The notes under the pieces: model-generated | Told to the model about the DNA's origin: nothing | Database searches by the model: none | Seen by the model: the letters and a program-made list of their open reading frames with translations, nothing else | Part shown: piece after piece, positions 15,393-22,727 of the stretch | Position numbering within the stretch: position 1 is the stretch's first letter | Layout of the letters: each line of letters begins with the position of its first letter | Position numbers and translations under genes: made by a program | Origin: an uncultured Collinsella sp. | GTDB taxonomy: Bacteria > Actinomycetota > Coriobacteriia > Coriobacteriales > Coriobacteriaceae | NCBI GenBank assembly: GCA_902496845.1 | Contig: CABVCJ010000025.1 | Span: forward strand, 1 to 27,139 | Direction of reading: 5' to 3' | DNA: 27,139 nucleotides

Positions 15393-16190
15393 CTAGTCCA
15401 AGCGCTGGCCATCGGCGCGCACGCGCTCGGTGCCGCGGCCACTGATCTGGCGGATAACCTCGCCGGCAATCATCTGGCCCATGATGGGCGGCATAAAGCT
15501 GGCGGTTCCGAGCTCGGTGCGCTCGTGGATATTGGAAGGGTCGCGGGGCTGTGTCTTAACCGATTCCTCGCAGCTAAACAGTACATGCAGACTCTTGATT
15601 CCGCGCTTCTTGCATTCTTTGCGCATGATGCGGCTCATGGGGTCACGTACCGTATCGAAAATGTCGGCAAAGCGGAGGCACTCGGGATGGAGCTTGTTGG
15701 CCCCGCCCATGGAGCTAACCAAACGAATGTCGTGGTCCTGAGCATATTTGGCAATGGTGAGCTTGGCCGAGATGGTGTCGATGGCGTCGACGACGTAGTC
15801 GAGCTTGCCGTCCGTCTGCTCCAAAACGCGCGCGAAAAATTCGTCGATATTGTCGCTCAACAGGTATTCGGTGCGCTTGATGACGGTAGCGGCTGGATTG
15901 ATGTCGTGGATCATGGCTTCCATAACATCGACCTTGCGCTTGCCGATGGTGCTTTGAAAGGCGATGGCCTGGCGATTGATATTGCTGGGCGCGATGATGT
16001 CCTTATCCAGAATGACGAAATGACCAATGCCGCCGCGGGCAAGTGCCTCGCAGCAATTGGAGCCCACACCTCCGCAGCCGAGCACCAGCACCGTGGCGGC
16101 GGCGAGTTTGTCGAGTGCCTCGCGGCCCATGATGATCTCGAGCTTGGTGTCGCGTGTCTCGTTGGGGGTTGCGGCTGTGGTTTCGGTCAT
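15393..16190 (-). CDS. tcdA: tRNA threonylcarbamoyladenosine dehydratase
   Basis: This 265-aa ThiF/MoeB/E1-like ATP-dependent enzyme cyclises t6A to ct6A at position 37 of tRNAs. The nucleotide-binding loop is VLVLGCGGVGSNCCEALARGG near residue 36, with DKDIIAPSNINRQ following. YVVDAIDTISAKL lies near 130 and VSSMGGANKLHPECLRFADI near 160. TcdA-type DPMSRIMRKECKKRGI distinguishes it from MoeB and ThiF. GGAGG lies 6 bases before the ATG at 16190 and directly abuts the ATG at 16196, so the second ATG is the better start. It lies upstream of tatD in the same direction. Confidence 0.88.
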   Translation of the reverse strand: MTETTAATPNETRDTKLEIIMGREALDKLAAATVLVLGCGGVGSNCCEALARGGIGHFVILDKDIIAPSNINRQAIAFQSTIGKRKVDVMEAMIHDINPAATVIKRTEYLLSDNIDEFFARVLEQTDGKLDYVVDAIDTISAKLTIAKYAQDHDIRLVSSMGGANKLHPECLRFADIFDTVRDPMSRIMRKECKKRGIKSLHVLFSCEESVKTQPRDPSNIHERTELGTASFMPPIMGQMIAGEVIRQISGRGTERVRADGQRLD

Positions 16191-16277
16191 AGACATCCTC
16201 CGATGGGGAAGCGAATCGTGTTTTAGCTATCGTCATTATAGGTATTATCGCGATTCCATTTGAGCCCTAGGGGCTTG

Positions 16278-16306
16278 TTGAAATGAGGCAGTGATTCGCA
16301 TAAGAT
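16278..16306 (+). promoter_or_regulatory. Promoter of antisense-type small RNA
   Basis: TTGAAA (16278-16283) and TAAGAT (16301-16306) are separated by exactly 17 bases. No open reading frame with a ribosome binding site follows; instead a hairpin ends the transcript about 90 bases on. Confidence 0.6.
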
Positions 16307-16312
16307 GAAGCA

Positions 16313-16405
16313 GATGGCACCCGTTGCCGCGGGTTGGCCAACTCCCAAACACGTTTGTAGCGTGAGAAGTGGCCGTCTTCGCATTACGCGGGGGCGGCTA
16401 TTTCA
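16313..16405 (+). ncRNA. Candidate antitoxin RNA of type I toxin-antitoxin locus
   Basis: The predicted transcript runs from the promoter at 16278-16306 to a terminator hairpin whose 11-bp stem (16372-16382 with 16388-16398) uses G-U pairs. It is followed by TATTTC. Those wobble positions become A-C mismatches on the other strand, so the hairpin is built for this direction. The RNA has other short self-complementary runs (CCCG-GCGGG). It converges on and overlaps the stop codon of the hydrophobic 28-aa peptide gene, as RNA II does in Fst/par systems. No expression evidence is available. Confidence 0.5.
16372..16405 (+). terminator. Terminator of small RNA, overlapping peptide 3' end
   Basis: GCCGTCTTCGC and GCGGGGGCGGC pair fully with three T-G wobbles around loop ATTAC. 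The peptide stop codon (minus strand, 16398-16400) lies at the edge of the stem, so both transcripts probably end in this region. Confidence 0.55.
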
Positions 16406-16484
16406 TTCGACCTCCAATGTGGATGCCGAGCTCCACAGCCGCGATTACAAGCAATAACAACGTCAGGATATCGTCAATACTCAT
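16398..16484 (-). CDS. 28-aa hydrophobic peptide, candidate type I toxin
   Basis: ATG at 16484 has AAGGAG 8 bases upstream, and 28 codons later TAG closes the frame. The peptide has an acidic start (MSIDD), one hydrophobic helix (ILTLLLLVIAAVELGIHIG) and a short basic tail. This is the plan of Fst/Hol_Tox-type membrane toxins, which depolarise the cell when over-made. The leader folds so that CTCCCTCT pairs with AGAAGGAG (one mismatch, plus-strand positions 16492-16512), burying the ribosome binding site as in fst mRNA. A -10 box TACAAT lies at 16541-16536 on the minus strand; the -35 is poor. A non-toxic small membrane peptide is possible. Confidence 0.55.
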   Translation of the reverse strand: MSIDDILTLLLLVIAAVELGIHIGGRMK

Positions 16485-16564
16485 AGTCCATCTCCTTCTC
16501 GGGTAGAGGGAGCTGGCCCATCTGCTTCAACTTCCATTGTAGCTAAATACGAACGAATGTTCTA

Positions 16565-16616
16565 TAGATGTTCCTGTATTAGATAGTTAGACAAACATCT
16601 AAATATCGAGTATAGT
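16565..16616 (+). promoter_or_regulatory. sdpRI promoter and operator
   Basis: TAGACA (16588-16593) and TATAGT (16611-16616) have a 17-base spacer. TAGATGTT (16565-16572) and AACATCTA (16594-16601) form an 8-bp perfect inverted repeat flanking the -35 box, suited to an autorepressing ArsR-type dimer. Confidence 0.55.
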
Positions 16617-16650
16617 GTGCGCGTCATGAGAGATGATGAAAGGGGGTCTT

Positions 16651-16929
16651 ATGCCGGGAGAGGGTTTTAAAGCGCTTGCCGATCCAACGCGACGGCGCAT
16701 TTTGGAGTTGCTGCGCGAGGGCAATTGCACGGCGGGGGAGCTTGCCGAGCATTTCGATATCAGTAAGCCGTCGCTGAGCCATCACTTGGCGACGCTCAAA
16801 AACGCCGGGTTGGTAACCGACGAACGTCATGGTCAAAACATCGTATACAGCTTAAACACTACCGTCATGCAGGACTTGATCGGTTGGTTTATGGGCTTTA
16901 CAAACACGGAAGGTGATAAGGATGAATAA
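16651..16929 (+). CDS. sdpR: SdpR-like ArsR-family autorepressor
   Basis: This 92-aa winged-helix repressor has FKALADPTRRRILELLREG near residue 5 and TAGELAEHFDISKPSLSHHLATLKNAGLV with the recognition helix near 30-58. ERHGQNIVYSLN forms the wing. No metal-binding cysteine pair is seen in the recognition helix, which points away from arsenic or cadmium sensing and towards SdpR. The ATG at 16651 follows AAAGGGGG; earlier in-frame ATGs at 16633 lack a site. It overlaps sdpI by 8 bp. In Bacillus, SdpI sequesters SdpR at the membrane when the SDP toxin is bound, and the same control is plausible here. Confidence 0.88.
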   Translation: MPGEGFKALADPTRRRILELLREGNCTAGELAEHFDISKPSLSHHLATLKNAGLVTDERHGQNIVYSLNTTVMQDLIGWFMGFTNTEGDKDE

Positions 16930-17626
16930 CGAAAACAAGGGCATTCACCCCACGGGGGTATCGTCGCGCGTGTGGATTGCGCTGGTCGCTCTGTGCGTCG
17001 CCAATGTCGTAGCGCATCTCATGGTGATGCCGAGCTTGCCTGGGCAGATTCCCACGCACTGGGGCGCGAACGGCGCCGTCGACGGTTGGGGTCCCAGCTG
17101 GATGGCCTCCGCGCTCGGCGCGTTGCCCCTGGTGTGTCTCGCAATGTTCTGCGTGGTGCCGCGCATCGACCCCAAAGGTGAGGCATATCGAACCTCGGGC
17201 AAGTTCTACCAGGGCTTCGTAATCGCCTTCACCTTGTTCATGTGTGCCGTAAGCTGGTTGGGTGAGCTTACGGTCTGGGGCGTGGTGCCGGCGGTCGGTT
17301 CGGTCAACGTGCTGATTTCCGGTGCTATCGGTTTGCTGTTCATCGGCGTAGGCAACTACTTGCCGCGTGTGAAGCAGAACTATACGCTCGGTATCAAGAC
17401 GCCTTGGGCGCTTGCCAATCCCGAGAACTGGCGCCGTACGCAGCGCTTTGGCGGTGCCTGCTTTATGGTGCTGGGCTTTGGCCTGATTGTGATGGGCGTG
17501 GCAGGCAGCGTGCTTTCGAGTGAAGTCGTCGCCGCGGTGATTGCGGTTCTGGCGTTTGGTTCGGTTGGAGCCGTCTACGTCTACTCGTATCTGCTGTGGC
17601 GCAAATCGCAGCGAGCCGCTCGCTAA
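16922..17626 (+). CDS. sdpI: SdpI-family membrane immunity/signal protein
   Basis: This 234-aa membrane protein has about six hydrophobic helices. A DUF1648 region near residues 25-60 contains LPGQIPTHWGANGAVDGWG. The SdpI domain follows, with IGVGNYLPRVKQNYTLGIKTPWALANPENWRRTQRFGG near 135-175, the family's hallmark. SdpI gives immunity to the SdpC-derived toxin and controls SdpR. The ATG at 16922 lies inside the end of sdpR, with AAGG in front, so translation is coupled. No sdpABC toxin genes are in the window, so it may defend against toxin from others or act in envelope stress. Confidence 0.88.
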   Translation: MNNENKGIHPTGVSSRVWIALVALCVANVVAHLMVMPSLPGQIPTHWGANGAVDGWGPSWMASALGALPLVCLAMFCVVPRIDPKGEAYRTSGKFYQGFVIAFTLFMCAVSWLGELTVWGVVPAVGSVNVLISGAIGLLFIGVGNYLPRVKQNYTLGIKTPWALANPENWRRTQRFGGACFMVLGFGLIVMGVAGSVLSSEVVAAVIAVLAFGSVGAVYVYSYLLWRKSQRAAR

Positions 17627-17661
17627 GGTTGCGGAAAACTAGCGTACGCAGTTCATAGTAT

Positions 17662-17678
17662 GTTCCGGGGGAACTTTT
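17662..17678 (+). terminator. Small terminator after sdpI
   Basis: GTTCC-3-GGAAC is followed by TTTT. It is short but properly built, 36 bp after the sdpI stop. Confidence 0.4.
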
Positions 17679-17692
17679 CCCAGGTAGTATTA

Positions 17693-17720
17693 GGGGGTGT
17701 GGGCAACCATGCCCCTTTTT
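17693..17720 (+). terminator. Terminator between sdpI and ettA
   Basis: GGGGTGTGG and CCATGCCCC pair over nine positions with two G-T wobbles around loop GCAA and are followed by TTTTT. It lies 92 bp before ettA, so it ends the sdpRI transcript or attenuates ettA. Confidence 0.65.
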
Positions 17721-17811
17721 CGTTACGTTTCAGAGCTGATTTCCTCATTTCGTTTCCACTAAAGCGAAACAAGAATAGGGAAACAGCAGGTAGAAAGGAT
17801 AAAACAGGCAA

Positions 17812-19491
17812 ATGGCAGAGTTTATCTACCAGATGTATCAGGCTCGCAAGGCCCATGGCGACAAGGTGATCCTTGACGACGTGACCCTGAGCTTCTACCC
17901 CGGTGCCAAGATCGGCGTCGTGGGCCCCAACGGTATGGGCAAGTCGACCCTGCTCAAGATCATGGCCGGCATCGAGGAAGTCTCCAACGGCGATGCCAGA
18001 CTTACCCCCGGCTACACCGTGGGTATCTTGCAGCAGGAGCCGCCGCTCGACGACGACAAGACCGTCATCGAGAACGTGCGCATGGCATTTGGCGACATGA
18101 TCGCCAAGGTCGATCGCTTCAACAAGATCGGCGAGGAGATGTGCGACCCGGATTGCGACATGGACGCCCTCATGGCCGAGATGGGAAAGCTCCAGGACGA
18201 GATCGACGCCGCCGACGGCTGGGATATCGATTCCAAGCTCGGCCAGGCCATGGACGCTCTGCAGCTGCCCGATTCCGACATGCCGGTCAACGTGCTCTCT
18301 GGCGGCGAGCGCCGTCGCGTGGCCCTGTGCAAGCTGCTGCTCGAGGCTCCTGACCTGCTGCTGCTCGACGAGCCCACGAACCACCTGGACGCCGAGTCGA
18401 TCCTGTGGCTCGAGCACTTCCTGCATAACTACCAGGGCGCCGTTCTGGCCGTCACGCACGACCGCTACTTCCTGGATAACGTTGCCGAGTGGATTTGCGA
18501 GGTCGACCGCGGTCACCTTTATCCCTACAAGGGCAACTATTCCACGTATCTGGAGACTGAGGCCGCCCGTATCGAGGCTCAGGGAAACCGTGATGCCAAG
18601 CTCGCCAAGCGCATGGAAGCCGAGCTCGAGTGGGTACGCAGCTCGCCCAAGGCTCGCCAGGCCAAGAACAAGGCCCGTCTGGCTCGCTACGAGGAGATGG
18701 AGGCCGAGGCCCGCGCAAGCCAGAAGCTCGACTGGACCGACATCCGCATCCCTGTGGGCCCGCGTCTGGGCAACAAGGTGCTCGAGGCCCATCATCTGCA
18801 CAAGGAGTTCGATGGCCGCGTGCTCATCGATGACCTTTCGTTCACCCTGCCGCGCAACGGCATCGTGGGCGTGATCGGTCCCAACGGCGTGGGCAAGACC
18901 ACACTGTTCAAGACGATTGTGGGTCTGGAGCCGCTGACTTCGGGCGAGCTCGAGGTGGGCGAGACCGTCAAGATCTCTTACGTCGACCAGAACCGTTCCG
19001 GCATCGACCCCGACAAGAACCTATGGGAGGTCGTCTCGGACGGTCTGGACCACATGATGGTCGGCGAGACCGAGGTTCCGAGCCGCGCTTATGTGGCGAG
19101 CTTTGGCTTTAAGGGCCAGGACCAGCAGAAGCGCGCTGGCGTGCTCTCCGGCGGCGAGCGCAACCGTCTGAACCTGGCGCTCACGCTCAAGCAGGGCGGT
19201 AACCTGCTGCTCCTCGACGAGCCCACGAACGACCTCGACGTCGAGACGCTGTCCTCGCTCGAAGCGGCGCTGCTCGAGTTCCCGGGCTGCTCGGTGGTCA
19301 TTAGCCACGACCGTATGTTCCTGGACCGCGTCGCCACGCACATTCTGGCGTGGGAGGGCACCGATGAGAATCCGGGCAACTGGTATTGGTTCGAGGGCAA
19401 CTTCGAGGCCTATCAGGCCAACCGCATCGAGCGCCTGGGCGAGGATGCAGCCCAGCCGCATCGTATTCACCGCAAGCTGACGCGCGACTAG
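17812..19491 (+). CDS. ettA: Energy-dependent translational throttle ABC-F protein
   Basis: This 559-aa soluble ABC-F ATPase binds the ribosomal E site and gates entry into elongation according to ATP/ADP level. The first ABC domain has GPNGMGKST near 38, LSGGERRRVALC near 162 and LLLLDEPTNHLD near 182. An arm and P-site tRNA interaction linker (AKLAKRMEAELEWVRSSPKARQ, then KARLARYEEMEAEA) spans about 255-305. The second ABC domain has GPNGVGKTT near 356, LSGGERNRLNLAL near 444 and LLLLDEPTNDLD near 466. The LEWVRSSPKARQAKNKARL phrase and the length (about 555) identify EttA rather than Uup or an antibiotic-resistance ABC-F. AGAAAGGA precedes the ATG. It ends in a perfect terminator. Confidence 0.95.
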   Translation: MAEFIYQMYQARKAHGDKVILDDVTLSFYPGAKIGVVGPNGMGKSTLLKIMAGIEEVSNGDARLTPGYTVGILQQEPPLDDDKTVIENVRMAFGDMIAKVDRFNKIGEEMCDPDCDMDALMAEMGKLQDEIDAADGWDIDSKLGQAMDALQLPDSDMPVNVLSGGERRRVALCKLLLEAPDLLLLDEPTNHLDAESILWLEHFLHNYQGAVLAVTHDRYFLDNVAEWICEVDRGHLYPYKGNYSTYLETEAARIEAQGNRDAKLAKRMEAELEWVRSSPKARQAKNKARLARYEEMEAEARASQKLDWTDIRIPVGPRLGNKVLEAHHLHKEFDGRVLIDDLSFTLPRNGIVGVIGPNGVGKTTLFKTIVGLEPLTSGELEVGETVKISYVDQNRSGIDPDKNLWEVVSDGLDHMMVGETEVPSRAYVASFGFKGQDQQKRAGVLSGGERNRLNLALTLKQGGNLLLLDEPTNDLDVETLSSLEAALLEFPGCSVVISHDRMFLDRVATHILAWEGTDENPGNWYWFEGNFEAYQANRIERLGEDAAQPHRIHRKLTRD

Positions 19492-19514
19492 TCGAGCTCA
19501 GGTGACCTAACGAG

Positions 19515-19551
19515 AAAGGGACGATAACCTTGAGGGTTATCGTCCCTTTTT
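19515..19551. terminator. Bidirectional terminator between convergent genes
   Basis: AAAGGGACGATAACC and GGTTATCGTCCCTTT form a perfect 15-bp stem with a 5-base loop. T-rich ends occur on both strands, so it serves ettA and the convergent minus-strand gene whose stop is 2 bp away. Confidence 0.85.
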
Positions 19552-19552
19552 G

Positions 19553-20848
19553 TTACTTGGTAGAAGGCTCGACTTTATCGATGGTCCAGGCGGCTCCGAG
19601 ACCGCCGGTGGTGTTGCGGCGGATGCGCACGGTGACTTCGTGGCGCTCGCCGGCTTGCGTGTAGCGCAGAGGGAAGCTTGCGCGGTTTCGCGCGGCCTCG
19701 ATGGTACCGCGCTCGCGGGCGATCCAGTAGTACTCGCCGACGATGCCGAGCGTGTCGGCGCCGTAGGGGAGATAGGTTGACAGCTGGTGCAGAAGCGGGC
19801 CGGGGCAGAAGACCTCGGTTGCGAAATCGACGGGGAAGTCCTCGGGGATGGCGGGCGCTACGGGTGCGGGGGCCGGTACCATCGTCGGTGCGAAGGCCTG
19901 CTCATTGACGGGAGTCACCTCGATGACGGGCGCGGGTTCGGCGCCGAGTACTGATTCGGTGTCCGCTTTCGGCATCGCCGCGGAATCTGCGGGTTCGACG
20001 ATGGTAGGTGCGTCTGCGGTCGCGGTGTCGAACTCGACTTGCGGAGCGCTCTGATTCTCGACGCTCGACTTTGCCTCGATGGGCGTGGATGCCATGGTGG
20101 TGATGCCGGCGTTTGCGTTCTCGGGGTCATAGACGACCGTGAGCGAGATGGCGGGCTGCGGTGCCTCGGGCTCCGGCGCCGACTCGGTAGCGCCTTGATC
20201 GGCGGGCTCGTCGGACTGATCGTCCTCGGTCTTGTCACCAAAGACATCGCTGTTTTGGAATGCAGACGTCTCGGGCCGGTCAGCGGCTTCTTCGGTTGTC
20301 GACTTGGGAGCTTCGTTGAGCTCCGCAGTGGTTTCCTGCTCAGATATGACTTCGGGATCGGTCGTGGCGGTGGTTTCGGCTTCCGCTGTTACCTCAATAG
20401 CGGCTTCGATCTCTGTCTCGGGCTCGGGTTCCGGCACGGCTTCAACCATGACTTCGGGCTCGGGACGCTTAACGTGCTTGGGACGCACGGCCTTGAGGTC
20501 CTTCTCACCGCGCTTTTTCTTTTTGTAGGACTGCTTGGCGCCCTTGGCAGCCTTGGGCTTGTCCTCGCCCTTGGCAAGGGCGGCATCCCAGGCCTCGTTG
20601 GCGATGACGGTGGCATACAGGCGACCGCCCTTAAAGACGGTCAGCTTAATGCAGTCGTCGAGCTCCTCGAGCAGCTCACGCGTGGACTCAAAGCCCAGGT
20701 CATAAGCGGTCATGTCGCCGGCGGCGAGCGCCTCCTCGACCTGTGTCATAAACGTTTGCTTGCCGCACCCAATCGCGTCGCGCAGCAGGCGATACAGATA
20801 GATGTGGTTGCCCAGCGAAAGCGTGGGCCTAACTATTGTCTTGCTCAT
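19553..20848 (-). CDS. Unknown protein with two folded ends and long acidic linker
   Basis: This 431-aa protein has no family I can name. Residues 1-105 look folded (SLGNHIYLYRLLRDAIGCGK, then ELLEELDDCIKLTVFKGGRLY), with a faint likeness to OST-HTH/LOTUS-type winged helices, which is only a guess. A very basic patch follows at about 105-135 (KQSYKKKKRGEKDLKAVRPK). About 200 residues rich in E, P, T, A and S are probably disordered. The C-terminal 95 residues look folded (LLHQLSTYLPYGADTLGIVG, then TIEAARNRASFPLRYTQAGE). No signal peptide or membrane helix is seen. ATG at 20848 follows GAGGAG and is preferred over an upstream in-frame start at 20887. An inverted repeat TTTACA-CA-TGTAAA lies just upstream at 20862-20875. 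Confidence 0.75.
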   Translation of the reverse strand: MSKTIVRPTLSLGNHIYLYRLLRDAIGCGKQTFMTQVEEALAAGDMTAYDLGFESTRELLEELDDCIKLTVFKGGRLYATVIANEAWDAALAKGEDKPKAAKGAKQSYKKKKRGEKDLKAVRPKHVKRPEPEVMVEAVPEPEPETEIEAAIEVTAEAETTATTDPEVISEQETTAELNEAPKSTTEEAADRPETSAFQNSDVFGDKTEDDQSDEPADQGATESAPEPEAPQPAISLTVVYDPENANAGITTMASTPIEAKSSVENQSAPQVEFDTATADAPTIVEPADSAAMPKADTESVLGAEPAPVIEVTPVNEQAFAPTMVPAPAPVAPAIPEDFPVDFATEVFCPGPLLHQLSTYLPYGADTLGIVGEYYWIARERGTIEAARNRASFPLRYTQAGERHEVTVRIRRNTTGGLGAAWTIDKVEPSTK

Positions 20849-20860
20849 GGCAAATCTCCT

Positions 20861-20876
20861 CTTTACACATGTAAAG
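20861..20876 (-). promoter_or_regulatory. Palindromic site before the 431-aa gene
   Basis: CTTTACA-CA-TGTAAAG is a 7-bp inverted repeat with a 2-base centre, 12 bp upstream of the start codon. On the minus strand TAAGAT (20884-20879) is a plausible -10 just before it, so it would cover the transcription start and could be an operator. No good -35 is seen. Confidence 0.4.
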
Positions 20877-20920
20877 CATCTTACCATCGCATAGCGTTCG
20901 CCATGGCGGCGCCCAAGGCA

Positions 20921-20954
20921 AACGGGCGCGAACCGCTTTCGATTCGCGCCCGTT
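20921..20954 (-). terminator. Terminator of the two-helix protein gene
   Basis: AACGGGCGCGAA and TTCGCGCCCGTT form a perfect 12-bp stem with a 10-base loop. On the minus strand it lies 34 bp after the stop of the 320-aa gene and is followed by TTTG. Confidence 0.7.
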
Positions 20955-20988
20955 GTACAGGTCGGTTATCTATGAGAGGCAAATGTAC

Positions 20989-21951
20989 TTAGTTGCCCGA
21001 TGCCGTGCCTTGGCTCGAGTTGTCAGATGCCGTGCCGGACGCGGTTCCACTCGAGCTGTTCGAGCCGTTGGTGTTGTTGCTGTCTGCTGTACCCGTTCCC
21101 GACGTGGTGTCGCTCGTCTGGCCTCCCGTGTTCGGCTGCGAACCGTCAGTCGTTTGGCTTGAGTCGGTCGTGCCGGATTGCGCGCCGCTGTTGTTCACAG
21201 AAGAATCGGCGCCCTGCGATTGGTTTTGGGTATTCGAGGACGAATCGGTAGAGGTGGAACTGTCTTGCGTGCCGTCCGTCTGTGCCTGCTGGTCTTGCGA
21301 CTGGGTGTTGCCATTTGCATCGCTTTCCGTCGTGCGCGACGAAAGGATTGGCTCGGGGCGCTCGCCCAGACCCTCACCGGCGGTGGTGATAAGGATGGCG
21401 CCGGCGCAGGCGATGACCGCGACGATGGCGATGGCGATCGAGAAGACGATGACCTTCTTTTGCGTCTGACTGCGCTCTGCCGCCGCCTTGGCGCGCAGGC
21501 TGTCGGGAGCAACGCGCGCCGTGGTCGCGCGCCCCGCAATCTGGCGCATCTCCTGCGTAGTCGCGGCGCCGCCCAGGTGCTCCTCGGCATTAAACTCAAC
21601 GGGCTCGTAGGCGCCGGCGGGGTAGTCGACGGCGGCGTGCGTACCTTTGATGGCTTCGGCGCTGGCAGAGATAAAGTGGCGGTAGACCTGCGATGACACA
21701 ACGGTGATGACCGAGCTCACGGCGGCGCCAATTACTGAACCAGCGATACCAATCTTGGAGGCAAGTGCGACGCTCGTGGCGGCAGCTGCGGCGCCGGCGA
21801 TGATCTGGGGAATGGAAATGTCGTCAAACAGGCCCTTTTTGGGCGCGATGGCCATGGTCTGTCCGATGGAATGGTTCTCGTGCACGCCGTTGTTGAGCGC
21901 GGCCGGTGTCATGACGCGCGTGCGCGGCGCGTCGGTGTACTTGGTTGTCAT
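20989..21951 (-). CDS. Membrane-anchored protein with Ser/Thr/Asn/Gln-rich tail
   Basis: I do not recognise this 320-aa protein's family. A long Ala/Ile/Val-rich hydrophobic region at about 47-88 is followed by a charged cytosolic-looking segment. A clear membrane helix lies at 166-191 (VIVFSIAIAIVAVIACAGAI), preceded by KK. Residues 200-320 are almost only S, T, N, G, Q, D and A, typical of a disordered extracellular stalk. The start ATG at 21951 follows GGAGG; upstream in-frame codons reach 22080 but run through the promoter region. It resembles anti-sigma-like or envelope stress anchors only in layout. It is the last G+C-rich gene before the A+T-rich cassette. Confidence 0.75.
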   Translation of the reverse strand: MTTKYTDAPRTRVMTPAALNNGVHENHSIGQTMAIAPKKGLFDDISIPQIIAGAAAAATSVALASKIGIAGSVIGAAVSSVITVVSSQVYRHFISASAEAIKGTHAAVDYPAGAYEPVEFNAEEHLGGAATTQEMRQIAGRATTARVAPDSLRAKAAAERSQTQKKVIVFSIAIAIVAVIACAGAILITTAGEGLGERPEPILSSRTTESDANGNTQSQDQQAQTDGTQDSSTSTDSSSNTQNQSQGADSSVNNSGAQSGTTDSSQTTDGSQPNTGGQTSDTTSGTGTADSNNTNGSNSSSGTASGTASDNSSQGTASGN

Positions 21952-22126
21952 ACGGGGTCCTCCCGGTGTAAATCTGCTTCGTTTCATGTAGCCATCAGGG
22001 TACCCACCAGATGTGAATCGTACGTGACATTTAACAGATACCATCAACTCATCAAGGGGGGCTTGCTGTCTTTGGTGCAATAGCTTGATGCTAAACTGGA
22101 TTTACGATTGTGAGGTGGTTTACGTG

Positions 22127-22366
22127 ATGTACCCGTATATGACATTCGAAGACGGTACCGAGGTCGTTCATTCTGACCTGATAGCAGATGGGGATATCGA
22201 AAAGGTTATCGTGCATTTTGAACGACCGACGGCAGAGGGCTTCGACTCCGCTCGTTGTGAGTTGCCTTCCTGTTCGTGGACTGACTGGGAAGGGCATTTT
22301 ACTCAAAGTGAAAAACGAGCTTTCGAAGAGTGTTTGAGCAAATCATTTAGATTAGTTCGAGTTTAG
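22127..22366 (+). CDS. Small unknown protein at left edge of A+T-rich cassette
   Basis: This 79-aa acidic protein begins MYPYMTFEDGTEVVHSDL and contains VIVHFERPTAEGFDSARCEL, with two Trp near SWTDWEG. It looks like a small soluble conserved protein of beta-strand then helix character; I cannot give a function. GAGGTGG at 22112-22118 sits 8 bases before the ATG at 22127, with a GTG at 22124 as an alternative. A 79-bp gap separates it from the DUF2087 gene, so it may be an independent gene rather than part of the operon. Codon use is intermediate between the flanking chromosome and the cassette. Confidence 0.7.
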   Translation: MYPYMTFEDGTEVVHSDLIADGDIEKVIVHFERPTAEGFDSARCELPSCSWTDWEGHFTQSEKRAFEECLSKSFRLVRV

Positions 22367-22445
22367 TTCGAATATAGAAGCCGAATGCGATGACCTAAAG
22401 CGTATGCATTTTTAGTATTAGATGCGTATGAAATGGAGGATGTGA

Positions 22446-22727
22446 ATGGATGAGCTAATAGACTTTAAAAAACGATTTCTCAAGAATGGCGAGCTGGTTT
22501 CAATTCCAAAAAAGGAAAGCTATAAAAGAATCATGCTGCTATGGGCCGTCTCTTTCTTTGAATTAAATACAAGTTATACGGAGCTTCAGGTTAATCGTGT
22601 GCTGTCACAGCTCTATCCTGATTATGCCGTGTTGAGGCGGTACTTGGTTGATTATGGATTCCTATTAAGGGATGAGCGAGGCCTGAAATACGAGGTTAAT
22701 CGTGATGTTCACGGTATTGAGAGCTAG
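22446..22727 (+). CDS. DUF2087 domain protein, probable regulator
   Basis: This 93-aa protein is nearly all one DUF2087 domain. FKKRFLKNGELVSIPKKESYKRI is the opening, TSYTELQVNRVLSQLYPDYAVLRRYLVDYGFLLRDERG the core, matching the family pattern of YTE-x-EVN, D-x-x-LRR-x-LVD and G-x-L-x-R. The domain is winged-helix-like and is often attached to or next to ArsR-type regulators, so a DNA-binding or regulatory role is likely but unproven. GGAGG lies 6 bases before the ATG at 22446. Its 3' end overlaps the MFS gene by 23 bp, which ties it to the downstream genes. A+T-rich codons match the cassette. Confidence 0.82.
   Translation: MDELIDFKKRFLKNGELVSIPKKESYKRIMLLWAVSFFELNTSYTELQVNRVLSQLYPDYAVLRRYLVDYGFLLRDERGLKYEVNRDVHGIES

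Noticed and set aside
17660..17720. Leader peptide starting at ATG 17660 before ettA
   Set aside because: It has no convincing ribosome binding site and runs through two terminator hairpins into the ettA frame region.
20039..20992. Gly/Leu-rich open frame of 317 codons on the plus strand
   Set aside because: It mirrors the acidic repeat region of the minus-strand 431-aa gene, which has the better start and codon use.
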